A stretch of DNA of 64,000 nucleotides, taken from positions 930,001 to 994,000 of the forward strand of contig NZ_CP087968.1 in NCBI RefSeq assembly GCF_024703895.1. The letters are read 5' to 3'. Each line of letters opens with the position of its first letter. Positions within the stretch are counted from its first letter, which is position 1. The notes beneath the pieces are model-generated. The model was not told where the DNA came from. It worked only from the letters and a program-made list of their open reading frames with translations, and did no database searches. The stretch comes from Nocardioides sp. B-3 (GTDB lineage: Bacteria > Actinomycetota > Actinomycetes > Propionibacteriales > Nocardioidaceae). Made by a program: the position numbers and the translations under genes. Below are positions 19,639 to 29,270 of the stretch, one piece after another.

Positions 19639-20238
19639 CCGTCGAGCCCGGCGGCGCGGACCACGACGTGGGCCAGCGCCTCCGGGCGGACGAGACGTTG
19701 GTAGTCCACACCCTCCGGCACCCACTTCGTGTCCCACAGCTCCAGCTCCGCCTCGGAGTCGCCCCCGGTCCCGGTTGCGGGCCTTCGCCCGCTCAGCGCC
19801 TGCCGCCGGGTCCAGGTCGATCCAGACCGCGAGGTCGAACAGGTGCATCAGCTCCGGGCGGATCACCCTGATGCCCTCGACGATCACCACGGGCGGCATC
19901 GGCTCGTCGACGTCGCCCTCCTGCCCGTAGTACCACCGGTAGCGGTAGCGCAGGCGTGCTGGCGTCGGCTCGGCCCGGACCGCTTCCAGCACGTCGGACA
20001 GCGCGGGCCAGTCGTGCAGCTCCCACATCGTCGCCCGGTCGGTGTCGGTCTTCGCGTAGAGCCCGTCCATGCCGACCACTCGGCCCTCGTGGACACCGAC
20101 GCCGGCGGCGAGCCGCAGTGCGAGCGTCGACTTCCCCGCGCCGCCGTGGCCGGCGATCGCCACCACGGGCGGCCTCACCGAGGAGGCGATCAGTTCTCGG
20201 ACGCGGGCCAGCAGTTCGTCGTACGTCGATGGCGGCAC
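19608..20238 (-). CDS. P-loop kinase, uridine kinase-like
   Basis: About 210 aa from GTG 20238. Walker A is GHGGAGKSTLAL; VVGMDGLYAKTDTDR gives the Asp of a phosphoacceptor site; IVEGIRVIRPELM and LAVWIDLD match the uridine kinase/phosphoribulokinase fold. The probable substrate is a nucleoside or sugar, not decided by the sequence. The frame changes near 19765; the shifted frame reads DSEAELELWDTKWVPEG, typical of this family's C-terminus, and ends at TAG 19608-19610 inside the lipase gene on the other strand. Confidence 0.8.
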
Positions 20239-20282
20239 GCGTCACCCTGACACGGGACCGTCGTCCGGGCACACCCAATTTC

Positions 20283-20364
20283 TGGCTCCCCGGGATGGAG
20301 TCGAACCATCGTCGCTAATCCTGATTCAAAGTCAGGCGGGCCCTGCCGGCAGACCAACCGGGGA
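20283..20364 (-). tRNA. tRNA-Gln (anticodon TTG)
   Basis: On the minus strand a 7-bp acceptor stem TCCCCGG/CCGGGGA, a D-arm, an anticodon stem CCTGA/TCAGG around loop CTTTGAA, a T-arm GATGG-TTCGACT-CCATC, discriminator G and encoded CCA are visible. The loop gives anticodon TTG, hence Gln. The variable region (ATTAGCGAC) is about nine bases and the whole gene 82, longer than usual for tRNA-Gln. Confidence 0.85.
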
Positions 20365-20393
20365 ATGTGGCGCTAAGCCTAGAGCCCACTTCG

Positions 20394-20439
20394 GACGTCA
20401 TGAGAATTGGTCGTCCCAACGGCCAGTCCCCATGACGTC
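20394..20439 (-). terminator. Hairpin terminator after the secretion gene
   Basis: Arms GACGTCATGGGGACTGG and CCAATTCTCATGACGTC (minus-strand reading) form a 17-base stem with G-U pairs and one mismatch, loop about 12 bases. The stem begins at the stop codon of the upstream minus-strand gene. It also separates that transcript from tRNA-Gln. Confidence 0.65.
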
Positions 20440-21525
20440 AGTAGGGCTCCGACTCGTGGTGGAAGCCCTTGGGCGTGACGCCCCGCACGATCGATGGCGC
20501 CGTCGCGAAGAGCGATCCCTCGGCGGCCGCGGCCGCTGAGTTCGCGATCAGGCTGGCGATCCGTTCCTCCGCCCCCGACCACTGGATCCGCAGGTTCTCC
20601 CGAAGATCGACCAGCCCGTCGTTGATCGAGGCGAACACGTCCTCGGCCCGGTTGGTCGTGAACGTTGCGACTCGGCCGGCCTCTGCGGGCACGTGGTCCT
20701 GCGCGAAGGCGATGTAGGCGGTGCTGGCAGCAGACACCGCGACCGCGGCCGTCCCGATCGCGGCCGCCGTGGCTCCGCCGGCCGCCGGGGAGGCGCCTCC
20801 CGTGGGGATGGCGGCGATGACGCCCGTGATCAGCGCGGCGACTGCCAGCCACTCCATGCCCGAGTCGGGAGGTTCGACCGGCTGCGAGTTCTTGCGAGCC
20901 TGCAGTGCTTCCTCCAACGTGGTGATGGCACCTTCGACGATGTTCAGCAGGCTCTGCTGGCCCAGGTCCACGACGGACTTGCAGGCCACGATGGAGTAGC
21001 CCGGGGCGTTGGCAAGGTAGGCCTGTTGCCGGGCGATGAACTCGAGCCTGCCGTACCAGTCGGCGAACTCGTTGGCGGTCTGGCCGCTCCAGTTGGACAG
21101 GTTGCTGTCGATCTCCGCCGGTCGTCGGGGACGTTGAGCGCTATCGACCCCAGCTGCGAGTCCGCGATGCTCGCCGCCTCGGTGAAGGTCGAGGTGTGGG
21201 GCCGCACCGGGTCCTCGACCATGGAGCGGATGGTCGCGGCGACCTCGTCGCCCCAGACCTGCCCCTTGGCGTAGAGGTAGCGGAACGACGGGATGTTGAT
21301 CTCGACAGGCGTTTCGTATCCGATCGTGACGACGTTCTCGGGCATGTCATGCAGTTCGAACGGGTAGGTCTCGCCCACATTCACGTCTTTCGCGCTCGAC
21401 CGTGGGCGGTCGGCGTCGACCACCTCGCGCCAGAGGTGAAGGACCGTGTCGACCGCCCACAGCTCACCGAGAAGCCTGCACATCTCGTCCAGCTTCTGTT
21501 CGAAGTCGGCTCGGTCGAATGCCAT
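20438..21525 (-). CDS. WXG100-like/type VII secretion-associated protein
   Basis: ATG 21525 follows AGGAGG at eight bases. The protein (about 362 aa) begins with a helical, acidic region, then has SNWSGQTANEFADWYGRL with the W-x-G turn of WXG100/ESX proteins, a hydrophobic Ala/Gly-rich stretch (EWLAVAALITGVIAAIPTGG...), and a C-terminal helical part. This resembles effectors or effector-associated proteins of actinobacterial type VII secretion. No toxin motif is recognisable. The frame changes near 21118. It follows another WXG100-like gene and ends in a hairpin beside tRNA-Gln. Confidence 0.6.
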
Positions 21526-22291
21526 CAGTTGTCCCTCCTGCTCGAGTTGCCAAATGGGCCGGGGGAGCGGCGGCGCTTCCACCTCACGCCACGGTGAGTC
21601 CAGGTCGCCGTACCGCTCCGTGTCGTCCTCCCGCTTGCGGTCCTCGTCGTAGAAGGGGTGTTCCCGGATGAAGTCGGGCACGTAGTCCTCGGGATCCGGC
21701 GCGTGGGAATCGTCCGGGTTCTCCGGGACTCGGTCCTCGAGGTCACCCTCGTCGTCGAGACCGGGCCCGTCCCACGGGGCGCGGGGGGCGTCTTGGTCGT
21801 GGTTGATACCCCAGTTGAAGTCCGGAGCGTCCGAGCGGCGGCGGGTCGTAGGAGTCCCTGTGTGGCGCATCCGGGCCGGGCGGTCGCGGCACCTCGGGGA
21901 CGTCGAGGTCAGCGCCCTTGACGAGCGCGGCAAAGGCGTCGTTGGCCTGCTGGTCGGTCGCAGCGAAGTCGTCGGCGATCTGCACCAGCGCCTCACCCGC
22001 GTCCTGCAGCGCGAGGGCGTGGATGCGCAGGCAAACCTGCAGCTCCTCGCGCAGCCCGTCGACGAGGGACAGGGCGTACTCGCCGCCCACGCTCTGCCGC
22101 AGGAAGTCGATGCGCGGACCGAGGTCGTGGGTCACGGTGGTCAGCTCGGGAGAGAGCGCCGCATAGGCAGGCAGCGACGTCCGGCCGGCCCGCAGGAGCT
22201 CGAACAGCTCGACGCCGAAGTCGCTGCCGTGGCCGACTCGTCGATCGTCGTTCGGGTCAACTGTCGGCGGCTGGTAGGGCTTGTTCTTCAT
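21525..22291 (-). CDS. ESX/WXG100-type secretion target-like protein
   Basis: ATG 22291 follows AGGAGA. The first 140 residues are a helical hairpin (LSPELTTVTHDLGPRIDFLR, then LREELQVCLRIHALALQDAG, then EALVQIADDFAATDQQANDA), the style of EspC/WXG100-type targets. After a frame change near 21835 the protein is rich in Asp, Glu and Pro (VPENPDDSHAPDPEDYVPDF). As written, this frame has no stop before the next gene. A stop (TGA at 21525-21527) would overlap the next ATG if one more base were corrected. Whether the two genes are fused cannot be settled from this sequence. Confidence 0.55.
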
Positions 22292-22439
22292 GACTGTCTC
22301 CTTGGTCGGGTAGTCGGGGGATGCCCCGCCCCCTTGACCGGAAACTGCGTCGGCCGCTGCCGTAAGACTTCCGAAATGTCTTGTCCTCGACCCTGACCGA
22401 CGGCGCTTCGGGCGACACCAACGCACTAGTCTCGACAGC

Positions 22440-23544
22440 GTGGACCTGCCCGTGATGCCACCCGTCCAGCCGATGCTCGCGAAATCCGTCAAGGGCGTGC
22501 CCCGGAGCTGCGACTACTCCTTCGAGCCGAAGTGGGACGGCTTCCGCTGCCCGGGTGTTCAAGGACGGCGACGAGGTCGAGCTGACGAGCCGCAACACCA
22601 AGTCGCTGACGCGCTACTTCCCCGAGGTCGTGGCCGCGATCAGGGAGCAGCTGCCCGAGCGGATCGTCCCGGACGGCGAGCTGTTCGTGGCCATCGGCGA
22701 CCGGCTCGAGTTCGAGGTGCTGCAGGAGCGGATCCACCCGGCCAAGAGCCGCGTGGACATGCTGTCCGAGAAGACGCCCGCTGGGTTCGTCGCCTTCGAC
22801 CTCCTCGCGCTGGGCGACGAGTCGTTCATCGACAAGCCGTTCAGCGAGCGCCGGGAGGCGATGACTACAGCGCTCACCGGGTTGACGGGGCCGTGCTTCC
22901 TCACGCGCACCACGCAGGATCCCGCGGAGGCCGAGCAGTGGTTCGAGGACTTCGAGGGCGCCGGGCTCGACGGCGTCATGGCGAAGCCCCTCGCATCGCC
23001 GTACGAACCCAATGCCCGCACCATGCTGAAGATCAAGCACGAGCGCACCGCCGACGTCGTCGTCGCGGGCTACCGCGAGCACAAGACGTCGACGCCGGAG
23101 CACCCGTTGCTCGGCAGCCTCCTCCTCGGCCTGTACGCCGATGGCGAGCTGCAGCACATCGGCGTGAGTGCGAGCTTCACGGCGGCCGGGAGGGCGGAGC
23201 TGATCGAGGAGCTGCAGCCGCTGGTGTGCCCGATCGAGGACCACCCGTGGGGACGCTGGAGCGAGTTCCTCACCGCCAACCCCGACCGGGTTCCCGGCAC
23301 CCAGAGCCGCTGGTCTTCGGGCAAGGACCTCGGCTTCACGCCGCTGCGCCCGGAGCGGGTGCTGGAGGTGAAGTACGACCACATGGAGGGTCGGCGCTTC
23401 CGCCACACCGCGCAGTTCAAGCGCTGGCGCGACGACCGCGACCCGGAGTCGTGCGGCTACGAGCAGTTGGAGGAGCCGGTCAGCTACGACCTCGCTAGAG
23501 TTCTTGGTGGGGCCGACAATCCGCGTGGAGGCGATGCATCATGA
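22440..23544 (+). CDS. ligC: ATP-dependent DNA ligase, LigC type
   Basis: Seals DNA nicks using ATP. The adenylation motif is FEPKWDGFRC with the active-site Lys at about residue 31. Also visible: SLTRYFPEV, PDGELFVA (motif III-type), FVAFDLLAL, EGAGLDGVMAKPL (motif IV) and MLKIKHERTADVVV (motif V). An OB-fold domain follows; length about 367 aa fits mycobacterial LigC. GTG 22440 opens the frame and ATG 22455 is an alternative. The frame changes near 22553. LigC enzymes act in base-excision and back-up repair. A separate LigD-type polymerase lies 6 kb downstream; no Ku gene is in the window. Confidence 0.9.
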
Positions 23545-24100
23545 GTGACAACATCAACGACGGCGTCGGCACCTACGACGTGGTGCTGCTCGTCGAAGCA
23601 GCCATGTCCAAGGGCGATGCGACGCAGGTCCGCTCGCTGCACAGCGACATCGAGGACCGTGTCGTCTACCACGTCCTGCTTCCCCGGAGGACGCCTCGGC
23701 GCGCATCGAGGCGTCGCTCGGCACCCTCGGCGCGGGCGACGTGATGGCCGCCCCCGCGATGGTGATGAGCGACGTCGATCTCGACGCCGTGCGCGAGGAG
23801 TGCCGCGACCGTTCGGCCAAGGACCTCGCGGCCACCCTCGCGGCGATCGAGGCCGCGGGCGGCAAGGCCACCGGCGTCGTCACCTCGGAGCCGCCGGTCG
23901 ACGCGCTCGTGGCGAAGGTCGCTGAGGTCGATGCCCGCGAGGTGATCGTGCTGACCCGCTCGCACCTCGTCGCCGAGTTCTTCCACGTCGACTGGACCTC
24001 CCGCGCCCGGCGCAAGCTCGGTGTCCCGGTGCTGCACCTGCTCGAGCGGGAGAACTTCGACGAGCAGGCGGGCGGCGGCGAAGGCGTGACAGGCCTTTGA
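23541..24100 (+). CDS. Small conserved protein, Usp-like
   Basis: ATG 23541 overlaps the ligase stop as ATGA. The protein has a Rossmann-like alternation (TYDVVLLVEAAMS, then VVYHVLLP, then GDVMAAPAMVM, then REVIVLTRSHLVAEFFHVDW), suggesting a universal-stress-protein-like fold. The last segment, with hydrophobic strand and Trp, is typical of actinobacterial proteins seen next to such genes. The frame changes near 23686. No binding residues can be assigned and the biochemical role is unknown. About 186 aa. Confidence 0.65.
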
Positions 24101-24104
24101 GCGC

Positions 24105-25240
24105 GTGAGGTTCGCTCCTCGCAAGCGCCGCCTCTCGGTCGCGTTCCTCGTCTTCAACCCTGGACGGCATGGGCGGTACGTCGAGGTCCGCCATCACGCA
24201 GGCCAACGCGCTCGCGCGACGGGGGAATGTCGACGTACGCCTCGTCTCCGTGACGCGCAGTGCCGACGCGCCGCACTACCCGATCGACCCCGCTGTGGGC
24301 GTCGACCACCTCGCTGACGCGCGTGGTGACGACCCGCGCGCGAAGCGGCCGTCGCGGCTGGTCCCGAAGCGCTGGGACAGCCAGTTCTCCGAGCTGACCG
24401 ACGACGGGATGGCGGCGCTGGCTTCACTGGACGTTGATCTGGTCATCACCGTCACGCCGGCCCTGATGGCCGCCGCCGTGCAGCTGCTGCCGGCCGAGAC
24501 GAAGGTGTTGCACCGGGAGCACCGATCCTCCGCCGACCGGGTCGGCGGTATGGAACCGCTGCTCGCCTTCGCGCCGCGGGTCGCCGCGGTGGCGCTGCTC
24601 ACGCGATCGACGGCCGACTGGCTCGGGGCCGAGCTCGGGGCGGCCGCGCCGGAGCTGGTGGTGATGCCCAACCCGCTGCCGGTCGCAGCGCAGCCACGAT
24701 CCGACCTGTCCTCCAAGACGATCGTGACCGCCGGCCGGATCGTGCCGGAGAAGCAGTTCATCCACTCGTGCGGGCGTTCGAGCAGATCGCGGACGACCTG
24801 CCCGGCTGGCGACTGCGGATCCTCGGCGACGGACCGCTGCGTGGCGAGCTGATCGCGCACGCCGCGAAGGCCGGGCTGGCCGACCGGATCGAGCTGCCCG
24901 GCGCGGTGGAGGACATGGCGCCGGAGTGGGCGGAGGCAGCGATCTGCGCGCTCTCCTCGAAGACCGAGGGCTTCCCGCTCGTCGCCCGGGGAGGCGATGT
25001 CGGCGGGTGTCCCCGTCGTCTCCTACGACTGCCCGTCCGGGCCGCGCGAGCTCGTCGAGCACGACGTCAGCGGGCTCCTCGTCGGCGCGGGCGCCAAGGC
25101 CGGACTGGCCGCCGCCCTGCACGCGGTGGCTTCCGACCCTTCTCTGCTCACCCGATTGGGCGAAGGGGCGTTCGAGGCCTCCCGGCGCTACGACGCCGAC
25201 ACCATCGCGTCGGAGTGGGAATCCCTCTTTGCTCAGGTAG
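24105..25240 (+). CDS. Family 4 glycosyltransferase
   Basis: About 378 aa from GTG 24105. The N-terminal domain starts RRLSVAFLVFNP with a Gly-rich loop. The C-terminal GT-B domain has KTIVTAGRIVPEKQF, WRLRILGDGPLRGEL, ELPGAVEDMAP and ICALSSKTEGFPLV, then AGVPVVSYDCPSGPRE; this is the conserved E-x7-E nucleotide-sugar region. Frame changes near 24158, 24763 and 24990. A last error near 25225 would end the protein at TAG 25238-25240, at the start of a strong hairpin. It is probably involved in surface glycan synthesis with the next gene. Confidence 0.82.
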
Positions 25241-25299
25241 TCCGTGACGAACGGACCCCCGACACACCGTCGGGAGGGGTCCGTTCGTCACGGACTACC
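25236..25299. terminator. Perfect 24-base palindrome, probable terminator
   Basis: Left arm 25236-25259 and right arm 25276-25299 are exact inverted copies (GGTAGTCCGTGACGAACGG and its complement plus CCCC/GGGG), around a 16-base centre that itself can pair CCGAC with GTCGG. It lies between the glycosyltransferase and Stealth genes and is followed by GAATTTT. Confidence 0.75.
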
Positions 25300-25317
25300 G
25301 AATTTTCCCGGGAGGGG

Positions 25318-26774
25318 GTGCCGGTCAAGGTCCCGGCGATCACCCCGCTGGAGGCGCGCGGAGGCACTGCGACTGGCGGTCGCGGCGGCTGGCAACGCCG
25401 GCGAGGGGTGGTTCGTCATCCCCACCCACGACCGCCCGGCGCCGACCGTCGTCGTGCCCGCCCCTCATCGAGCCGCGGTCCTCGCCGCGCTCGCCGAGGT
25501 GCCCGACCACTTCTCGTTGCTCGACCCCGGCGATCGCGGTTGGCCCGTACGCCGCCTGCCGGCACGTGACCTCGTCGCCGTGCTCCACAACGCTGCGCCC
25601 AACCGGGTGCTGCTCGAGCCCCGGCCGCGCAGCGAGGGACGGCGCTCCTACCTCGGCGAGGACGCCGGCGTGGAGATCGAGTTCTGGGACCGGCTGCCCG
25701 ACGGCACGCTCGTGGCGCCGCGGCCCAACCGCTGGACGCAGAGCGTCCCACCGGGCACTCCCACCACCACGGTGAGGGAGCACGGCTTCGACGTGCCGAC
25801 CCTCGAGCTCATGGCCGCCCCCACCCCGTTCGACGTGGGCTTCCCGATCGACGTCGTCTACACGTGGGTCGACGGCGACGACCCGTCGTGGAACGCGGCC
25901 CGCGCCGCACGTGAGGGCGCCGACGCCCGCAAGGAGTCCGCCGGCCGGGCACGGTTCCGCAGCCGCGACGAGCTGCGCTACTCCATGCGCAGCCTGCACC
26001 TGTTCGCGCCCCGGGTGCACAAGATCTTCCTCGTCACCGCCGGCCAGCGTCCGACCCGGCTGAAGGACGACCCGCGCATCACCCTCGTCGACCACCGCGA
26101 CATCCTGCCGGCCGACGCGCTGCCGACCTTCAACTCGCAGGCCATCGAGACGGCCCTGCACAAGATCCCCGGGTTGGCCGAGCACTTCGTCTACGTCAAC
26201 GACGACGTCTTCCTCGGACGGCCGACCCGCCCCGAGCTGTTCTTCTCCCCCGGCGGCGCGGCCGCGGCCTTCGTCGGCGACAACGCGATCGGGCTCCCCG
26301 GCACTGCCGACAAGCCGTTCCTGCACGCGGCGGCCAACAACCGGGCCCTGCTCGAGGACGTGTTCGGGGTCGAGATCACCCGGGTGATGGCGCACTCCCC
26401 GCACCCGCAGCGGGTCTCCGTGCTCACCGAGATCGAGCAGCGCTTCCCCGACGCGGTCGGCCGGACCGCCCGCGCGCCCTTCCGCAGCGAAACCGACGTG
26501 TCACTGCTGTCCAACCTCGCGCAGCACTACGGGCTCATCACCGGGCGCGCCTTCGCCGCTACCGCCCAGCACGCGTTCGTCGACCTCAGCAACGCCCGCG
26601 TCGGGCGCCAGCTCAAGCAGTTGCGGGCCCGCGACCACGACTTCTTCTGCGTGGGCGACCACCACGACTTCGCGGTCGATGCCGAGGCGGTCGACGCGAT
26701 GCTCGCGGCGTTCCTCGAGGACTACTTCCCGCTCGCGGCCCCACAGGGAGACGTCAGCGCCGGAAGAAGCCTGA
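25318..26774 (+). CDS. Stealth-family sugar-phosphate transferase
   Basis: About 480 aa. Stealth conserved regions are visible in order: CR1 FPIDVVYTWVDGDDPSW, CR2 RFRSRDELRYSMRSLHLFAP followed by KIFLVTAGQRP and VDHRDILPADALPTFNSQAI, CR3 AEHFVYVNDDVFLG, and a C-terminal CR4. The family transfers hexose 1-phosphates to build capsule-like polymers. The start is the GTG at 25318 after a G-rich run. Frame changes near 25362 and 26740; the end at 26772-26774 is my best estimate, since the main frame runs on antisense to the convergent gene. Confidence 0.88.
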
Positions 26775-27761
26775 CTTCTTCTCGCGCAGCTCCTCCAGCT
26801 CGCGCTGGAGGTCGGCGATGTGCCGGTCCTTCTTGCGCCGGACCTCGCGCTTGCCCTCGCTGACCCGCGCGGTCGTCGCGTCCATCGCGATCGCCTCGGA
26901 GAAGTCGAACAGCTCGACGTACTCCTCCTGCAGCCCACCCAGCGCCGCGATCGACTCCGAGTCCTGCGGCGACTCGACGAGCGTGTTCATCGCTTCCCAC
27001 GTGCGCTCGGCGAGGTCGCGCAATGGGTGGGTACGGCGATGTCGTCCCACGTGATGGCAGAGCGGTTGAGCTTCGCGTCGATGAAGTCGTCGACGTCGTG
27101 CGGCTCGCGGGTCGTGAGGTCGGCGTTGTAGGTCAGCCCCGCCTGCTCACCGGCGAGGTGCAGGGCCGTCCGCCAGTCGGCCAGCAGGTCGGCGTACCGC
27201 ACGAAGGCCCGATCCAGTGACCGCGTCGAGCGCTCGGTCTCGAAGGCGGCGTTGACCCGTGCGGCGATGTTGGCGGTCTCGCGCTGGCGGCGGAACGTCG
27301 GCGACTGCTCGGTGAGGTAGGCCGAGTCACGCGAGCGCACGACCTCGGTGGGGTGCCGCAGCATCGTCAGCGTGCTCACCCGCGCACCGAGGTCGGCGGC
27401 GACGCGGGTCCACACCGGCAGGATCCAGAACGCGCGCGGGTCCTTGATCAGGATCTGCTCGGCGTCGAGCTGATCGCTCAGCCAGGACCGCAGCTCCGCC
27501 TCGACCTCGGGCTTGCTGCCCGCCTCGGCCGCGATCGCGCCGGCGGTCGGGCGGGTGTCGATCGTGCGCACGGGCACCGGGTTGAGCACGCGCTTGTGGA
27601 ACTCCGTGACCCACTCGGGCTCGTAGTAGCCGCGCGGGGTTCTTCTCGTCCGCCGGCACCTCCGGCTGGGGCACGTGCAGGCCGAGCCGCTTCAGGGCGC
27701 CCGCGACGCTCGACGTGCCGGACCGGCCGGACCCGGTGACGAGGAGTAGGTGGGGACTCAC
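26754..27761 (-). CDS. Sulfotransferase-family protein
   Basis: About 335 aa. The 5'-phosphosulfate loop VTGSGRSGTSSVAGAL is at the N-terminus (GTG 27761), and the 3'-phosphate strand reads STLTMLRHPTEVVRSRDSAY with the conserved Arg and Ser. A C-terminal Lys/Glu-rich coiled coil (REVRRKKDRHIADLQRELEE) is unusual for the family and may mediate binding. Frame changes near 27643 and 27028 join three segments that are colinear. It probably sulfates a surface glycan or lipid. Its 3' end overlaps the convergent Stealth gene. Confidence 0.85.
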
Positions 27762-27771
27762 GCAGGCGAGG

Positions 27772-28788
27772 CTAGTCCACGCCAGTGCCCCCGACCGACA
27801 GTGCTGGACCGTCCCCCTCCCGGTGCCGAGGATCCAGCACTGTCGTGCACGTCGGCGAGCACGCGATCGGCGTACCGCCCCACCCTCGCGACTGCAGGAC
27901 CCCGGCGATGACGGCGGCCGGGCGACAGGGGTCGAGGACCTGCCGCCATCCCGGCCGCAGCGTCAGGCGATCACTCGCAGCGGCGGCCGGGGTCGCGCTC
28001 GAGGTCCTTCCAGCGGTCGGCCGCGGCTTCGTGGCCGAGCCGGCCGTCGAGCTCGACGTAGAGCTCGTAGTCGGGGTAGTCCACGTCGCGCACGACCCGC
28101 CTCCCCACCACGAGCGACTCCGCCCGGCGCACTCCGCTCGGGAGTCCGTGGGCGCGCTCGACCGGGCTCAGGTAGCACTGTTCGAGCAGCGAGTGCGCCC
28201 CTTCGCCCACGTCGTCGACGACGGCAGCCGGGAACGCCCGCTGCGGGAGGCGCGTCATCTCGGCCAACGCGGAGGTCAGCCGGGCTGCGGTCGTACGGCG
28301 AGTGGAGACCGCGTCGGAGATCACCGCGACCGCGTCCTCCTCGGTGCTGCGCGACGCGACCTGCAGCACGGCCCTGGTCCAGCTTGACCCGGGGCGGCGA
28401 AGACTTCGGCCGTACCCGGGGCGTCGTAGTCGGCGAGACGTTCGACGACGATCCCGCTGGGGGTGCGCCCACCGCGCGCTCTGTCGATGGCGACCCGGAT
28501 GGGGGCGCTCTCCCCCACGCCGCAGCGCTTCATCCCGCACGCCCTCAGCGCGGAGTCCCGGCTCAGCGCGGCCGGCCACACGGCCAGCACCGCCGCCCAA
28601 GCGCGCTGGTTCCACGTCGGGACGCCGGTGTGGTTGAGATAGATCCCGTGTCGCAGCCTGACCCACTCGCGCCGGCGGATCATCCGTGCGATGAGCTCAT
28701 CGGTGCCACCGGCGTCGAGCACTCGGAAGCGGGCGATGACGCCGTCCTGCTTGGCCGGGAGCTCGTCGAGCTTCTCGTCCACACTCAC
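27772..28788 (-). CDS. DUF559-type protein with AbiEi-like N-terminus
   Basis: About 338 aa. The N-terminus has LIARMIRRREWVRLRHGIYL, the short wing-like module of AbiEi/type IV antitoxin-like proteins, and WAAVLAVWPAALSRDSAL. The C-terminal half has the DUF559/Vsr-like endonuclease fold: SLLEQCYL, then YPDYELYVELDGRLGHEA with the acidic core, then LTLRPGWRQVLDPC. Such proteins are abundant and of unproved role in actinobacteria. Frame changes near 28388 and 27993; restored, the gene ends at TAG 27772 and its last codons run through a repeat whose second copy lies just upstream of the start. GTG 28788 lacks a clear SD. Confidence 0.7.
27795..27845. repeat. Palindromic repeat, copy 1, at the 3' end of the DUF559 gene
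   Basis: Inverted arms GACAGTGCTGGA and TCCAGCACTGTC (perfect over 12 bases) enclose a C-rich centre. The sequence is about 75-80% identical to 28848-28897 by eye and is in the same orientation. On the minus strand it is translated within the DUF559 tail as TVLDPRHREGDGPALSV. Confidence 0.8.
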
Positions 28789-28847
28789 CCGGGGCTGATG
28801 CCCATGATGTCGCCGCTCCAAGCGTGCACGTCGCAGGCTGTGGACAA

Positions 28848-28897
28848 CCGACAGTGCTTGATCGTCCCCCGTCTGGTGCCGAGGATCCAGCACCGTC
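28848..28897. repeat. Palindromic repeat, copy 2, upstream of the DUF559 gene
   Basis: Second copy of the repeat at 27795-27845, in the same orientation, sharing GGTGCCGAGGATCCAGCAC and CGACAGTGCT. In the same reading frame as copy 1 it would encode TVLDPRHQTGDDQALSV. The two copies bracket the DUF559 gene at about 1.05 kb. Confidence 0.8.
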
Positions 28898-28937
28898 CCG
28901 GCGCTCGCCGGTGAAGCGCAAACGCGGTTGTCCTCGC

Positions 28938-29270
28938 TCACGGCGTCACCTCCAGGTCGACCAGCCACCCACGGAAGGTGTGCTCGGCATCGCGGATGCC
29001 GTGCCACTTCTCGATCCCGGTCACCTCGTCCAACATGGGCGTCCCCGTCTCCCCTCGCCGACTCAGCGCACGGATGCGTCGAACGACCCCTGTCACCATC
29101 GGCAATGGCGGGTCCTCATGGCTGTCGTAGTGGCCCGTGACCCCGGGTACTCCCGTGTCGCCGTGGTTGGCGTTCGGCGCGAAGACCGGCCACGTCACCT
29201 CGTCACCGACCGCGAACTCCGACCCGCAGCACTGGATCTGCCAGTCGCTGATCCAGATCAGCTCGCTCAC
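28938..29270 (-). CDS. Small conserved actinobacterial protein (DUF6578-like)
   Basis: A clean 110-codon frame from GTG 29270, which overlaps the stop of the upstream polymerase gene as GTGA. It opens SELIWISDWQIQCCGSEFAV with a W-Q-x-Q-C-C-G motif and then DEVTWPVFAP, which I recall from DUF6578 proteins. Role unknown. The Cys pair could bind metal, but that is only a guess. Confidence 0.7.
   Translation of the reverse strand: MSELIWISDWQIQCCGSEFAVGDEVTWPVFAPNANHGDTGVPGVTGHYDSHEDPPLPMVTGVVRRIRALSRRGETGTPMLDEVTGIEKWHGIRDAEHTFRGWLVDLEVTP

Noticed and set aside
27772..28788. DUF559/AbiEi-like gene as half of an abortive-infection toxin-antitoxin pair
   Set aside because: No AbiEii-type nucleotidyltransferase partner lies beside it; the two domains are in one protein.
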